The notes under the pieces are model-generated. The model worked only from the letters and a program-made list of their open reading frames with translations, did no database searches and had not been told where the DNA came from. Position numbers and translations under genes: made by a program. From an uncultured Allomuricauda sp. (GTDB taxonomy: Bacteria > Bacteroidota > Bacteroidia > Flavobacteriales > Flavobacteriaceae): DNA of 46,172 nt. Below are positions 35,636-44,783 of this stretch, one piece after another; positions within the stretch are counted from its first letter, which is position 1, and the number at the start of each line of letters is the position of its first letter. The DNA lies in NCBI RefSeq assembly GCF_937884665.1, contig NZ_CAKZYF010000215.1, positions 1 through 46,172 of the forward strand, read 5' to 3'.

Positions 35636-38600
35636 TTACTTTTTTAGGGAAATTACCTCCATATTATTCTCGGAAACCTGTCCGTTGACTTTTGATACAT
35701 ACTCTTTCATCAAACCATTTAATGCCTGGATTTCCGTATCCAATTCCTTGGTCACTTCAGTAAAAAACTCCTTTGCCTGGTCGGTGGGGCGGTAATCTCC
35801 ACGTTGCGAGTCGGCCATCAAAAAAGCCAAACGGTTGTTGATTCGAATACCGTAGTTCAAAGGATCTTGTCGGCTTTGGTTCTTGGTCATGTGAATCGTA
35901 TTTTCAATGATATCCAATTTGGATTCAAAGTCAGCTATCATTTCTTTAAGCCCTGGTTTCAATCCTGATTTCCCTTTGAGATAATCCAGATCCTTTTTAA
36001 CATCCCGGATATCAACAATCGCGGTATTGGCTCTACTGACCTGATCCCGTACGGCAATCAGAAAATCAAACTGTTCTTGATAATCCTCGTCGGTATTTGG
36101 CATGCGGGGATCCTTGATAATGGTGAGCACTTGTTCCAAACTTTGCCCATTATAGTTCAATCGCACCAAGTAGTCGCCCGGTACGGCCTTGGGTCCAATA
36201 TTGGGGGAAGAGTAAAACACCATTCCTTTAAACGTCTTGTAACCTGGATAGCGCATGTTCCAGATCAAACGGTTACCACCCGATTTAACTTTTAAGGGTT
36301 TGTCCGCGGTAGGGTCCAATTTGTTTTCCTTGGCCCTATTTGAAAAGCGTTGTATCAATGAACCATCCATTTCCAAAATCTCCAGAGATACGGTATCCGT
36401 TGCTTGGGTATTTTTTAGATAAAAATTGAGGATTGCCCTATTAGGATGGGTTTCACCGACAAATTTGGTATTTGGTGTTCGCCATGCACCGGATTGCTGC
36501 TTGCGATAAGCTTGGTCAGGTTTGTACAAATGGAAACCGGCATCTGCTATTTCATCCGAAAGCTGGTGTAATGGGGTGAGGTCATCTATTATCCAAAAAC
36601 TGCGGCCGTGTGTTGCGGCGATGAGGTCATTATCCCTGACGTGAAGGTCACGGATCGCCGTTACAGGGAGATTTAGTTGAAAAGGGGACCAACTGTTACC
36701 GTCATCGAAGGAAACATACATTCCCCATTCTGTTCCAGCATAGAGTAGTCCCTCACGAACCTTATCGGAGCGAATGGCCCGGGTATAATGATTGCTTTTA
36801 ATGCCTTTGGTGATCACCTTCCAGGTCTTCCCATAATCGGAAGTCTTGTAGAGATACGGCGTATAATCGCCGAATTTGTAGGATGTAGCGGCGACGTAAG
36901 CGGTTCCTTTTTTGAACGGACTGGGGTCGATACAATTGATCATATTGAGTTTTGGGCTCATGTTTGAAGGTGGGGTTATATTCTCCCAGTTTGCACCGTT
37001 GTCCTTAGAAATATGGATCAACCCATCGTCACTACCTACCCAAATAACACCTTTCTCCAAAGGAGACTCATTAATGGCGAAAAGATTGGAATAGAATTCC
37101 GCACCAGTATTATCTTGTGTAATGGGTCCACCAGAAGACTTTATGGTTTCTGGTAAACTGCGTGTAAGGTCAGGTGATATGGTCTTCCAAGTTTGGCCTT
37201 CATTTGTGGTAACGTGCAAATAATTTGATCCGGCATATAACGTGTTGTCGTCATGTATACTGAACTTTACCGGAAAATTCCAATTGAACCGATACTTCAT
37301 GACTTCGGCACCAGATTCTGCGGGATTATCGTGCCAGATATTGATAGATCGGGTTTGGTCGACCGAATGATCTTTGCGCATCATGTACCCTTTGTAGGTT
37401 CCACCGTAAACAATGTCACTGTTTTTTGGGTCAGGAGCCAAATGGGCACTTTCGCCTCCGGCTGATGGTTCCCAATCCCTTTCCGTAATACCTGAACCGG
37501 ACGTACGATGCGAGATACGCACCGTGCTGTTGTCTTGTTGCGCCCCGTAAATCCGATAAGGGAAAGAATTATCGGTGGTGACCCTGTAAAATTGGGCAGT
37601 GGGCTGATTATGATACGTGGTCCAATTCTCCCCGCCGTCATTGGAAACCTGCGCTCCGCCATCATCGGCGATTACCATTCTGTTGTTGTTATTGGGGTCT
37701 ATCCACAGATCATGGTGGTCGCCATGGGGAGCGTTTTTAAGGGTGAAGGTCTTACCACCATCGGTTGATACGCCATAACTTACGTTCATGACGTAGACTT
37801 TATCCTTACTTTGTGTATCTGCATAGATTCGACTATAATACCACGCCCTTTGCCGCAACGCTCTATTTTCATTTATTTTTTCCCAGCTCTTTCCAGCATC
37901 ATCTGAGCGAAATACCCCCCCATCTTCAGCTTCAATTATTGCCCAGACCCTATTGGAGTCGACCGGAGAAACCGTAATGCCCACGATTCCCCAGGTTCCT
38001 TTAGGTAAACCCTTGTAGGACGAAATATTGGTCCAAGTATCCCCTCCATCCGTACTTTTATATAACTTACTGTCAGGGCCCCCGCTGTCCATGCGATATC
38101 CATTTCGTTTCATCTCCCAGGTAGCAGCATATAGTATCCGGGCATTATTTGGGTCCAGTATCAAATCTCCTGCTCCTGCCTTATCACTTTCATAAAGTAT
38201 CTTTTCCCAGCTTTCACCCCCATTTTTAGAGCGATATACCCCTCGGGTTTCGTTGGGTTTCCACAGATTTCCTATTGCGGCAACGTAGACCAGGTCAGGG
38301 TTTGTGGGGTGAATTCGAATTCTAGAGATATGCTCAGACCCCTCTAGACCTATAAATTCCCAAGTTTCACCCGCATCTTGACTTTTCCAGACACCGTGTC
38401 CAGAAGAAACATTTCCCCTAAGAGTCTGTTCCCCTTCACCTACATATATCACATTAGGATCAGATTCCGAAACTGCAATAGCACCGATAGATCCCCCGAA
38501 ATACCCATCAGAAATACAACTCCAAGTGTTTCCGGCATCAGTTGTTTTCCATACCCCGCCTCCTGCAGTCCCCATATAATAGAGGTTTGGATTGTTTAAA

Positions 38601-38785
38601 ACTCCAGAAACTGTTCCAGCCCGGCCTCCCCGGAACGGACCTACCAAACGCCATTGGATGGAGTTATAAAGGGATTCGGAATACTTCGCCGTGTTCGGGT
38701 TTTTGGCTTTTTTGCGTTGCGCATTTAAATCGTTGAAGGGTAGTACAAAAAGTAGCAATACTGGAAATAGAAAAAAGGCTTTCAT
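35636..38785 (-). CDS. Exported Asp-box (BNR/VPS10-like) propeller protein, copy 1
   Basis: The 1,049-residue protein has a signal peptide ending 'FNDLNAQ'. About 700 residues of beta-propeller follow, with roughly eleven Asp-box motifs of the S-x-D-x-G-x-T-W type ('TTDAGNTW', 'STDGGDTW', 'TSDYGKTW', 'SFDDGNSW'), as in sialidase-like and sortilin VPS10 folds. An Ig-like segment with 'VKSGGNRLIWNMRYPG' and 'GDYLVRLNYNGQSLEQ' comes next, and then a helical tail of about 130 residues. No catalytic residues of a glycosidase can be assigned. No type IX sorting domain is seen, so it is probably periplasmic. It is divergent from a paralogue of the same layout. Confidence 0.88.
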   Translation of the reverse strand: MKAFFLFPVLLLFVLPFNDLNAQRKKAKNPNTAKYSESLYNSIQWRLVGPFRGGRAGTVSGVLNNPNLYYMGTAGGGVWKTTDAGNTWSCISDGYFGGSIGAIAVSESDPNVIYVGEGEQTLRGNVSSGHGVWKSQDAGETWEFIGLEGSEHISRIRIHPTNPDLVYVAAIGNLWKPNETRGVYRSKNGGESWEKILYESDKAGAGDLILDPNNARILYAATWEMKRNGYRMDSGGPDSKLYKSTDGGDTWTNISSYKGLPKGTWGIVGITVSPVDSNRVWAIIEAEDGGVFRSDDAGKSWEKINENRALRQRAWYYSRIYADTQSKDKVYVMNVSYGVSTDGGKTFTLKNAPHGDHHDLWIDPNNNNRMVIADDGGAQVSNDGGENWTTYHNQPTAQFYRVTTDNSFPYRIYGAQQDNSTVRISHRTSGSGITERDWEPSAGGESAHLAPDPKNSDIVYGGTYKGYMMRKDHSVDQTRSINIWHDNPAESGAEVMKYRFNWNFPVKFSIHDDNTLYAGSNYLHVTTNEGQTWKTISPDLTRSLPETIKSSGGPITQDNTGAEFYSNLFAINESPLEKGVIWVGSDDGLIHISKDNGANWENITPPSNMSPKLNMINCIDPSPFKKGTAYVAATSYKFGDYTPYLYKTSDYGKTWKVITKGIKSNHYTRAIRSDKVREGLLYAGTEWGMYVSFDDGNSWSPFQLNLPVTAIRDLHVRDNDLIAATHGRSFWIIDDLTPLHQLSDEIADAGFHLYKPDQAYRKQQSGAWRTPNTKFVGETHPNRAILNFYLKNTQATDTVSLEILEMDGSLIQRFSNRAKENKLDPTADKPLKVKSGGNRLIWNMRYPGYKTFKGMVFYSSPNIGPKAVPGDYLVRLNYNGQSLEQVLTIIKDPRMPNTDEDYQEQFDFLIAVRDQVSRANTAIVDIRDVKKDLDYLKGKSGLKPGLKEMIADFESKLDIIENTIHMTKNQSRQDPLNYGIRINNRLAFLMADSQRGDYRPTDQAKEFFTEVTKELDTEIQALNGLMKEYVSKVNGQVSENNMEVISLKK

Positions 38786-38968
38786 AAGGTGTAGTCGTTA
38801 GAATTTTAAATTTAGCCAATTTTAGGTTTAAAATGGCAATGCCGATGATTATCTGCACTATATTTTGTGTATTGTTGAATTAAAACTATTCCTTGAGCAA
38901 TTTCCTTCGGTATTTCTTGGTTTTTGGCTATTTTGTTGAGGATTTTCAACTGACTAATTCTTTCCATC

Positions 38969-41900
38969 ATGAACAATTCTGTTTTACTGTCCTTATTTTG
39001 GATTTTTTTACTGATAAACCCAAGCTTTTCGCAAGATAATAGCTATGCAGATTCCTTGAAATCTTACGAATGGCGAGCTATCGGTCCTGCCAATATGGGA
39101 GGTAGGGTAACCGATATTGATGGCATCCCCGGAGATGCAAGTACTTTCTATGTTTCCGGTGCGGACGGTGGCATCTTTAAAACCACCAATGGCGGTGTAG
39201 GTTTCAAACCTATTTTTGAAGGACAACGTGCTTATTCCATTGGGGCCTTGACCATTGCTCCATCTGACCCCAACGTGCTTTGGGTGGGCACCGGTGAAGG
39301 GGATCCCAGGAACAGTGTAGGCTATGGATGGGGAGTGTACCGTTCCGTGGATGCCGGGAAGAGTTGGGTCCACCTGGGCCTTAAAGAAACGGAACGAATA
39401 AAAAGGATTGTCGTAGATCCCAACAATCCAGATGTAGCCTGTGTATGCGCGCTCGGCAAAGAATGGGGCGCCAATTCGGAGCGTGGGGTTTTCAAGACCA
39501 CGGATGGCGGAAAAAACTGGAAGAAAATACTTTATATCGATGCGGATACGGGCTGCGCTGATATCGCTATGGAATTGAGCAATCCCCGTATTATGTATGC
39601 AGGAATGTGGACATTTAGAAGAAGACCTTGGCGCTTCGATGATGGCGGAAAAGAAACGGCGATATATCGCACGATGGACGGTGGGGAAACTTGGAAAAAA
39701 ATAATGAATGGCCTACCTGATAAACCTATGGCCCGACCGGGGGTACATGTGGCCAAAAGCCAACCGAACATTATCTATCTTATGACCGAATTTCAAGGAG
39801 GAGGCACAGTATTTCGGTCTGAAGACCGAGGAGATAATTGGGTCATGGTCAACGATGACCCCAATGTCAACTTTCGTCCTTTTTACTACAGTGACGTACG
39901 GGTTGATCCAAATAATCCGGATATTCTTTTTTCAATATCAGGAAGGCTCAGTCGGTCAGTAGATGGAGGTAAAACCTGGGAACGGATTGCCACTACGGTG
40001 CATGGGGACCATCAAGCGTTATGGATAGACCCCACCAACTCCAAGCGTATTTTAAACGGAAGTGATGGGGGCTATCAAATATCCCATGATGGTGGGGACA
40101 GTTGGGAGATCATAAATAACGTAGAGCTGTCCCAGTTTTATCAGGTTTTTATTGACAATAAAGACCCCTATAATGTCTATGGGGGACTACAAGATAATGG
40201 CACTTGGGTAGGTCCAAGCAATTCGTTACATTCTGCAGGAATCCTCAAAAGACATTGGAAGGGATTGGCCTATGGCGATGGCTATTACGCCGTCCCTATT
40301 CCAGGGAGTGAGCATGAAGTATACGCCAACCTCCAGGGAGGGGTTATTTTCCATGTTGACTCGCGCTACGGAAATGTTAGAAACATCCATCCTTACCCAA
40401 AAATCATTGGGTCAGCGGGCGACGCCATTGAAAATCACAAATATAGGTTCAACTGGGATGCTCCCATCGTGATTTCCCCTCATGACCCCAATACAGTGTA
40501 CACTGCTGGAAACGTTGTTTTCAAATCGACAGACAGAGGGCACTCCTGGGAGGAAATAAGTGGAGACCTTACCACCAACGATAAGAGCAAGCAGAGGACT
40601 TCTGGCGGTGAAATATATCAGGACAACACAGCGGCCGAATTCCATTGTACCATTCTTTACATTGATGAATCCCCGGTAGAAAAAGGTGTTATATGGGTAG
40701 GGACCGATGACGGCAATGTCCAATTAACCCGTGATGGCGGAAAAACCTGGACAAAACTCAATGATAGAATCAAGGGACTTCCCGATTTTGCCTGGGTATC
40801 CAAAATACACGCTTCAGAACATGATGCAGGTACGGCTTTTGTGACCGTAGATCAGCACAGAATGGATGACTTTCGCCCCCATGCGTTTATGACCACCGAT
40901 TATGGACGTACATGGACGAAAATAAGCAATGGGCTTCCCCAAGATGACTACGTGAAAGTAGTACGACAAGATCCTATTAATCCTGACGTTTTATATGCTG
41001 GGATGGAACATGGCATATTCGCGAGTTGGGATAAGGGGAAATCTTGGGCCAAAATCAACAACAATCTCCCTAATGTATCCGTTCGTGACCTTCGTATCCA
41101 GCCCAGGGACCGGGATTTGATTATAGGGACACATGGGCGGGGTGCTTGGATTTTGGACGATATCCGACCCCTTCAAGAAATGGCAAATACAAAAGGAAAA
41201 TCAACCCATCTTTTTCCGGTGCGTAGGTCCACTTTATGGCATCTGTTCTGGCGCATTGAAAATCTGGGTGATCGCCACTATCGGGCTAAAAACCCAGAGT
41301 ATGGAGCAAATATTAATTTCTATTTAGCTAAAGGAGAAAAGACAACGGCCGTTGTAGACATTGTTGATGCTTCCGGAGGTGTCATCCGGACGTTGAAGGA
41401 TTCTACGGCCAAGGCAGGGGTAAACCGAATCGTTTGGGATTTAGGTCATGAGGCAGCGACTAAAATGGAGAATGATACAGGAGGTGGATTTTTCTCAGGA
41501 CCTTTACATCCTTACGTTGCACCAGGTACCTACACGGCCCGTTTAAAAGTAAATGGCGAAGTATTGGAAACACCTATCGAGGTCCGTGCTGACCCGAGAA
41601 TGAAACTGGGACAGGAAGTTTACGCTGCTAAAACCCAAGTTTTGTTGGAACTCCGTGAACTTTTGTCGCAGACCCATACGGTCATCAATAATTCCAATAC
41701 GTATAACACCCAGTTGGAAGAGTTAAAGAAAAAGTTGGGGCATAATAACACGCAAGAGCTTGATAAGTCATTCTTTGATGATATAGATAAAGCCTTATCA
41801 AAAATAGCGAAGGTACAGGATGATGTTTTAAAAAGACCACCGCCGTCCATGACCTACCGGCAAAGACCGAGGCTCCGTGAGGAAATCCGTTCGTTGATGC

Positions 41901-42076
41901 GCGCCATTAACGGCGCTACAGCCAAGCCCACGCAGCCGCAGATGTCAAGATTGACCCAGTTGAAAGCTGAAGTCAGGGAAGCGTTTAATGCAATGAACCA
42001 AATTATCGCCTCAGATATCAAAGAAATTAATGAGCGGACCAAAAATGTTCCTCAGATTTCTGTAGGGAGCAAATAG
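38969..42076 (+). CDS. Exported Asp-box (BNR/VPS10-like) propeller protein, copy 2
   Basis: The 1,035-residue protein has a signal peptide ending 'NPSFSQ' and the same order of parts as copy 1: 'YEWRAIGPANMGGRVTDI' opening, about eleven Asp boxes ('SVDAGKSW', 'TTDGGKNW', 'TMDGGETW', 'SWDKGKSW'), 'VHGDHQALWIDPTN', 'GTHGRGAWILDD', an Ig-like 'GVNRIVWDLGHEA'/'GTYTARLKVNGEVLE' module, and a helical C-terminal tail. The two share architecture but have diverged widely, so the duplication is old. The 183-base gap at 38786-38968 must hold both promoters. The role is unknown; such pairs may bind or process extracellular peptides or glycans. Confidence 0.88.
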   Translation: MNNSVLLSLFWIFLLINPSFSQDNSYADSLKSYEWRAIGPANMGGRVTDIDGIPGDASTFYVSGADGGIFKTTNGGVGFKPIFEGQRAYSIGALTIAPSDPNVLWVGTGEGDPRNSVGYGWGVYRSVDAGKSWVHLGLKETERIKRIVVDPNNPDVACVCALGKEWGANSERGVFKTTDGGKNWKKILYIDADTGCADIAMELSNPRIMYAGMWTFRRRPWRFDDGGKETAIYRTMDGGETWKKIMNGLPDKPMARPGVHVAKSQPNIIYLMTEFQGGGTVFRSEDRGDNWVMVNDDPNVNFRPFYYSDVRVDPNNPDILFSISGRLSRSVDGGKTWERIATTVHGDHQALWIDPTNSKRILNGSDGGYQISHDGGDSWEIINNVELSQFYQVFIDNKDPYNVYGGLQDNGTWVGPSNSLHSAGILKRHWKGLAYGDGYYAVPIPGSEHEVYANLQGGVIFHVDSRYGNVRNIHPYPKIIGSAGDAIENHKYRFNWDAPIVISPHDPNTVYTAGNVVFKSTDRGHSWEEISGDLTTNDKSKQRTSGGEIYQDNTAAEFHCTILYIDESPVEKGVIWVGTDDGNVQLTRDGGKTWTKLNDRIKGLPDFAWVSKIHASEHDAGTAFVTVDQHRMDDFRPHAFMTTDYGRTWTKISNGLPQDDYVKVVRQDPINPDVLYAGMEHGIFASWDKGKSWAKINNNLPNVSVRDLRIQPRDRDLIIGTHGRGAWILDDIRPLQEMANTKGKSTHLFPVRRSTLWHLFWRIENLGDRHYRAKNPEYGANINFYLAKGEKTTAVVDIVDASGGVIRTLKDSTAKAGVNRIVWDLGHEAATKMENDTGGGFFSGPLHPYVAPGTYTARLKVNGEVLETPIEVRADPRMKLGQEVYAAKTQVLLELRELLSQTHTVINNSNTYNTQLEELKKKLGHNNTQELDKSFFDDIDKALSKIAKVQDDVLKRPPPSMTYRQRPRLREEIRSLMRAINGATAKPTQPQMSRLTQLKAEVREAFNAMNQIIASDIKEINERTKNVPQISVGSK

Positions 42077-42169
42077 GGGTATATTCTTGCTTTTTTTTAA
42101 CCTATATATCGCCAAGGGTTATAAGACAAGTGCCCGACTCTTGGGATTTAAAGTAGCGGATTTACCAAT

Positions 42170-43588
42170 ATGATAAAAACAAAATCGACGAAGACCTTAG
42201 TGACAGGGTGTCAACTTTTGGTTATGTTTTTTTGTTTCGGAATCCTGGGTTGCGGGAATTCAAACAAAGAGGACGTTACTTTTAAAATAGCGACCTTCTC
42301 CCCTGAAGAACTTCAGTATCCGACTAGAGAAGTCTTGATTCCGGATACCTATAAAATGGAATTTCGTAAAAACTTTTTTTTGCCTTGGGAAGAAAGCCCT
42401 TCAAAACTCATGAGTTCCTTGAAGTCTTTTCCGGGGAAAGAGTTGTCCTATTTACAAAAGTATTTAGATGATGACGCCTGGTATGGTGAGAATAAAAAAC
42501 CCCATACCCGGGAACAAAGAGAAGAGATTGTGAACAACATCTCCACAGAAAATTTTCCCAATTTTCTAAAACAGGGAATTGTTATTGCACATACTGATTT
42601 GCGAAGGATTCCAACGAACAGGCCCGGTTTTGATACCTATTCAAAGGCGGGTGAGGGATACCCTTTCGATTACTTTCAAGAAACCAACTTGTGGGCCAAT
42701 ACCCCTGTTTTATTGGTTCATATTTCAAAAGATAAACTATGGTGTTATGTGATTAGTCCGTACTATAAAGGATGGGTATCAACGCATGATGTGGCCATTG
42801 CAAATGAGGATTTTCGGGAACCATGGTCGAGGAAGAATTTCTGTCTTCCCTTATCCGATGATATCAGTTTGCAGAATCCTCTTTCCCATTATGCGGTCAA
42901 TGCCAAAGTGGGAATGGTATTGCCCTACGAGGAGATTCCGGGCAATCCCGAAAAGGTTATGGTGTATTATGCCAGTGCCGATGAAAACCAAAACGCTCAA
43001 ATTTTAAAGTCTGAAGTAAAAAAGGACCAAGTAGCTTTTAACAGTTTTTCATTTGACCGAGATCATCTTGAACCCTTGGTTTCCCAGTTGCTGGGCAGAC
43101 CTTATGGGTGGGGCGGAACATTGGAGAACAGGGATTGTTCATCATTGATACGGGATTTGTTGGGAACCTATCGGGTTTGGTTGCCAAGAGATTCCAAAGA
43201 TCAAATAGACGTGGGCCATAAATATGAACTACCGGAAGCGACAGATGCAAAAATCAGACAGATTCAAAAAGCGGGAACACCCTTTTTGACCCTTCTAAGG
43301 AAGAAAGGGCATAATATGTTATATGTGGGTAATACACCGCAGGGAGAACCCTTGATTCTTCATGCGATATGGGGGTTAAAAACCTCTTATTCCAATGAAC
43401 AGCTTGCCCATTTGCTCGAAGCGTATCCTATTGAAGGAATCCACGAGAAGGAGGACGGAAAGTTGAGCGGACGGCACATCATTGGGGAATCTGTGATAAC
43501 TTCGGTCAGTATTGGTGAAGGGAACGGTAAGGTCACTCTTCCCTTAATTGAAGAAATATACGCTATGACCAATATTTTGGAAAAGTGA
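42170..43588 (+). CDS. NlpC/P60 cysteine peptidase lipoprotein with SH3-like domains
   Basis: The 472-residue protein has an SPII signal ending 'CFGILGCGNSN'. A helical N-terminal segment follows, then two SH3b-like regions ('VIAHTDLRRIPTNRPGF', 'KLWCYVISPYYKGWVSTHDVAIA') and a C-terminal NlpC/P60 domain. The catalytic Cys323 is in 'YGWGGTLENRDCSSLIRD', His381 is in 'KGHNMLYVG', and a third polar residue is the His in 'LILHAIWG'. This SH3-SH3-NlpC order resembles YkfC/EcgA-type enzymes that cut the D-Glu to diamino-acid bond of peptidoglycan peptides. It should act in the periplasm in wall remodelling or muropeptide recycling. Confidence 0.9.
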   Translation: MIKTKSTKTLVTGCQLLVMFFCFGILGCGNSNKEDVTFKIATFSPEELQYPTREVLIPDTYKMEFRKNFFLPWEESPSKLMSSLKSFPGKELSYLQKYLDDDAWYGENKKPHTREQREEIVNNISTENFPNFLKQGIVIAHTDLRRIPTNRPGFDTYSKAGEGYPFDYFQETNLWANTPVLLVHISKDKLWCYVISPYYKGWVSTHDVAIANEDFREPWSRKNFCLPLSDDISLQNPLSHYAVNAKVGMVLPYEEIPGNPEKVMVYYASADENQNAQILKSEVKKDQVAFNSFSFDRDHLEPLVSQLLGRPYGWGGTLENRDCSSLIRDLLGTYRVWLPRDSKDQIDVGHKYELPEATDAKIRQIQKAGTPFLTLLRKKGHNMLYVGNTPQGEPLILHAIWGLKTSYSNEQLAHLLEAYPIEGIHEKEDGKLSGRHIIGESVITSVSIGEGNGKVTLPLIEEIYAMTNILEK

Positions 43589-43843
43589 AAAACCTGTTCA
43601 TCCATAACGGATATTCTAGAAGGTAAAGGTGGCCCGACTAGGAGGTATCGAATATTTTTATAGCTTCCAACGCATTTGACCAACTAAAAAAGGCAACACG
43701 GGCAAATATGCGAATGGGAGCAAGGCCTATTTTGGATGAATCGATTGCATTATATGGATAACTTGTGCATTTCTTTCCGAAACGATTAAAGTTATGGAGA
43801 ATCGGTAAACTGAATTTCCCATATCTTTAGGAAAACGATTGTT

Positions 43844-44224
43844 ATGAGATTTATTTATCGCACCTTAATAGTCATCGTCGCGCTAACGGTTCTAGGTGTT
43901 TGGACATTCCGTATGAAAGCTGGGTCAATTTTTCGAGGTGGTGATGCAACGAATATGCTGGAGGAATTTCAAGCATACGGATTGACCGAAACGCAAATGT
44001 ATATTGTCGGATTTTTTAAAATTACCGCGGCCATACTTTTACTATTGGGTTTCAGATTTAAAAGATTGGTGGTGATAGGCGCATCCACTATGGCAGTTTT
44101 TATGAGTGGCGCCATTTTCATGCATCTATCCATTGGTGATGGGATTATTCCAACCTTACCTTCTTCATGGATGCTGTTCTGTTGTATTACTATTCTTATT
44201 TTGCACAAACGCCTTTTCCTTTAG
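43844..44224 (+). CDS. DoxX-like small membrane protein
   Basis: The 126-residue protein has four predicted transmembrane helices (about 5-22, 48-66, 71-90, 103-121), the layout of the DoxX/DoxD-like superfamily. The segment 'MYIVGFFKITAAILLLLGF' matches the conserved second helix of DoxX-like proteins. The function of most members is unknown; some are linked to redox balance at the membrane. A TATCTTTA -7-like element lies shortly upstream. It is the last core-looking gene before an AT-rich, decayed stretch. Confidence 0.78.
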   Translation: MRFIYRTLIVIVALTVLGVWTFRMKAGSIFRGGDATNMLEEFQAYGLTETQMYIVGFFKITAAILLLLGFRFKRLVVIGASTMAVFMSGAIFMHLSIGDGIIPTLPSSWMLFCCITILILHKRLFL

Positions 44225-44472
44225 AAACTACCCAATAAGAGTGCAAAAGGGTCACCATGAAAATGAAGGTATTCATTTTTTATTGCTTCACGTCAGGATT
44301 TTGATAGTTCTGTAGGTATACCTAATGAAAGGATTTTTTGAGGTTGGGCTTGTATTACTTCTTAAAATATTTTCCTTGAAGTTCGTTCTAACATTTTGTA
44401 TAAAAAATTTTGTAGAAAATTAAACTGAGTTGCATATTTAGGTAGAGGAATCCAAATCCCGATGTAAAAGCA

Positions 44473-44783
44473 ATGGACCATTTGGGCGATACTTTCGCTA
44501 TACGTATTCTGAAAGAGGATTAAGAAAAAAATGGACTGTTTTTTTTTGGTGCCCAAGGATTTTATGATGGTGCGATTGCGGGTATTACATATCCTTTAAT
44601 TCCCGGCAGTACCAGAAATCTTACTCCGTTTTAGGCATATTGGAGCGTACTCCAAAACAAATAGATGAAGACCGTAGTGCAAAAAGACAAAGTGTATTTG
44701 GATTTGAAGGAAACAAGATTTTTTATCTTGGTCCATTAAGCAATAAAACGCTAGATGGATATTACCTATGCTTTATTCAATAA
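44473..44783 (+). pseudogene. Possible decayed gene fragments
   Basis: Three short protein-like pieces follow one another. A first frame from ATG 44473 reads MDHLGDTFAIRILKED then stop. The same frame continues with 'FFFGAQGFYDGAIAGITYPL' to a stop at 44632. A second frame then gives 'LERTPKQIDEDRSAKRQSVF' on to 'YLGPLSNKTLDGYYLCFIQ', ending at 44783. One in-frame stop and one frameshift would explain it. Runs of seven A and nine T lie inside, so sequencing indels are possible. No family is recognised. The rest of 44225-44754 is AT-rich with nothing else visible. Confidence 0.3.

Noticed and set aside
44362..44556. Minus-strand 64-codon frame before the last gene
   Set aside because: It arises from an AT-rich tract opposite the decayed fragments; no recognisable features.
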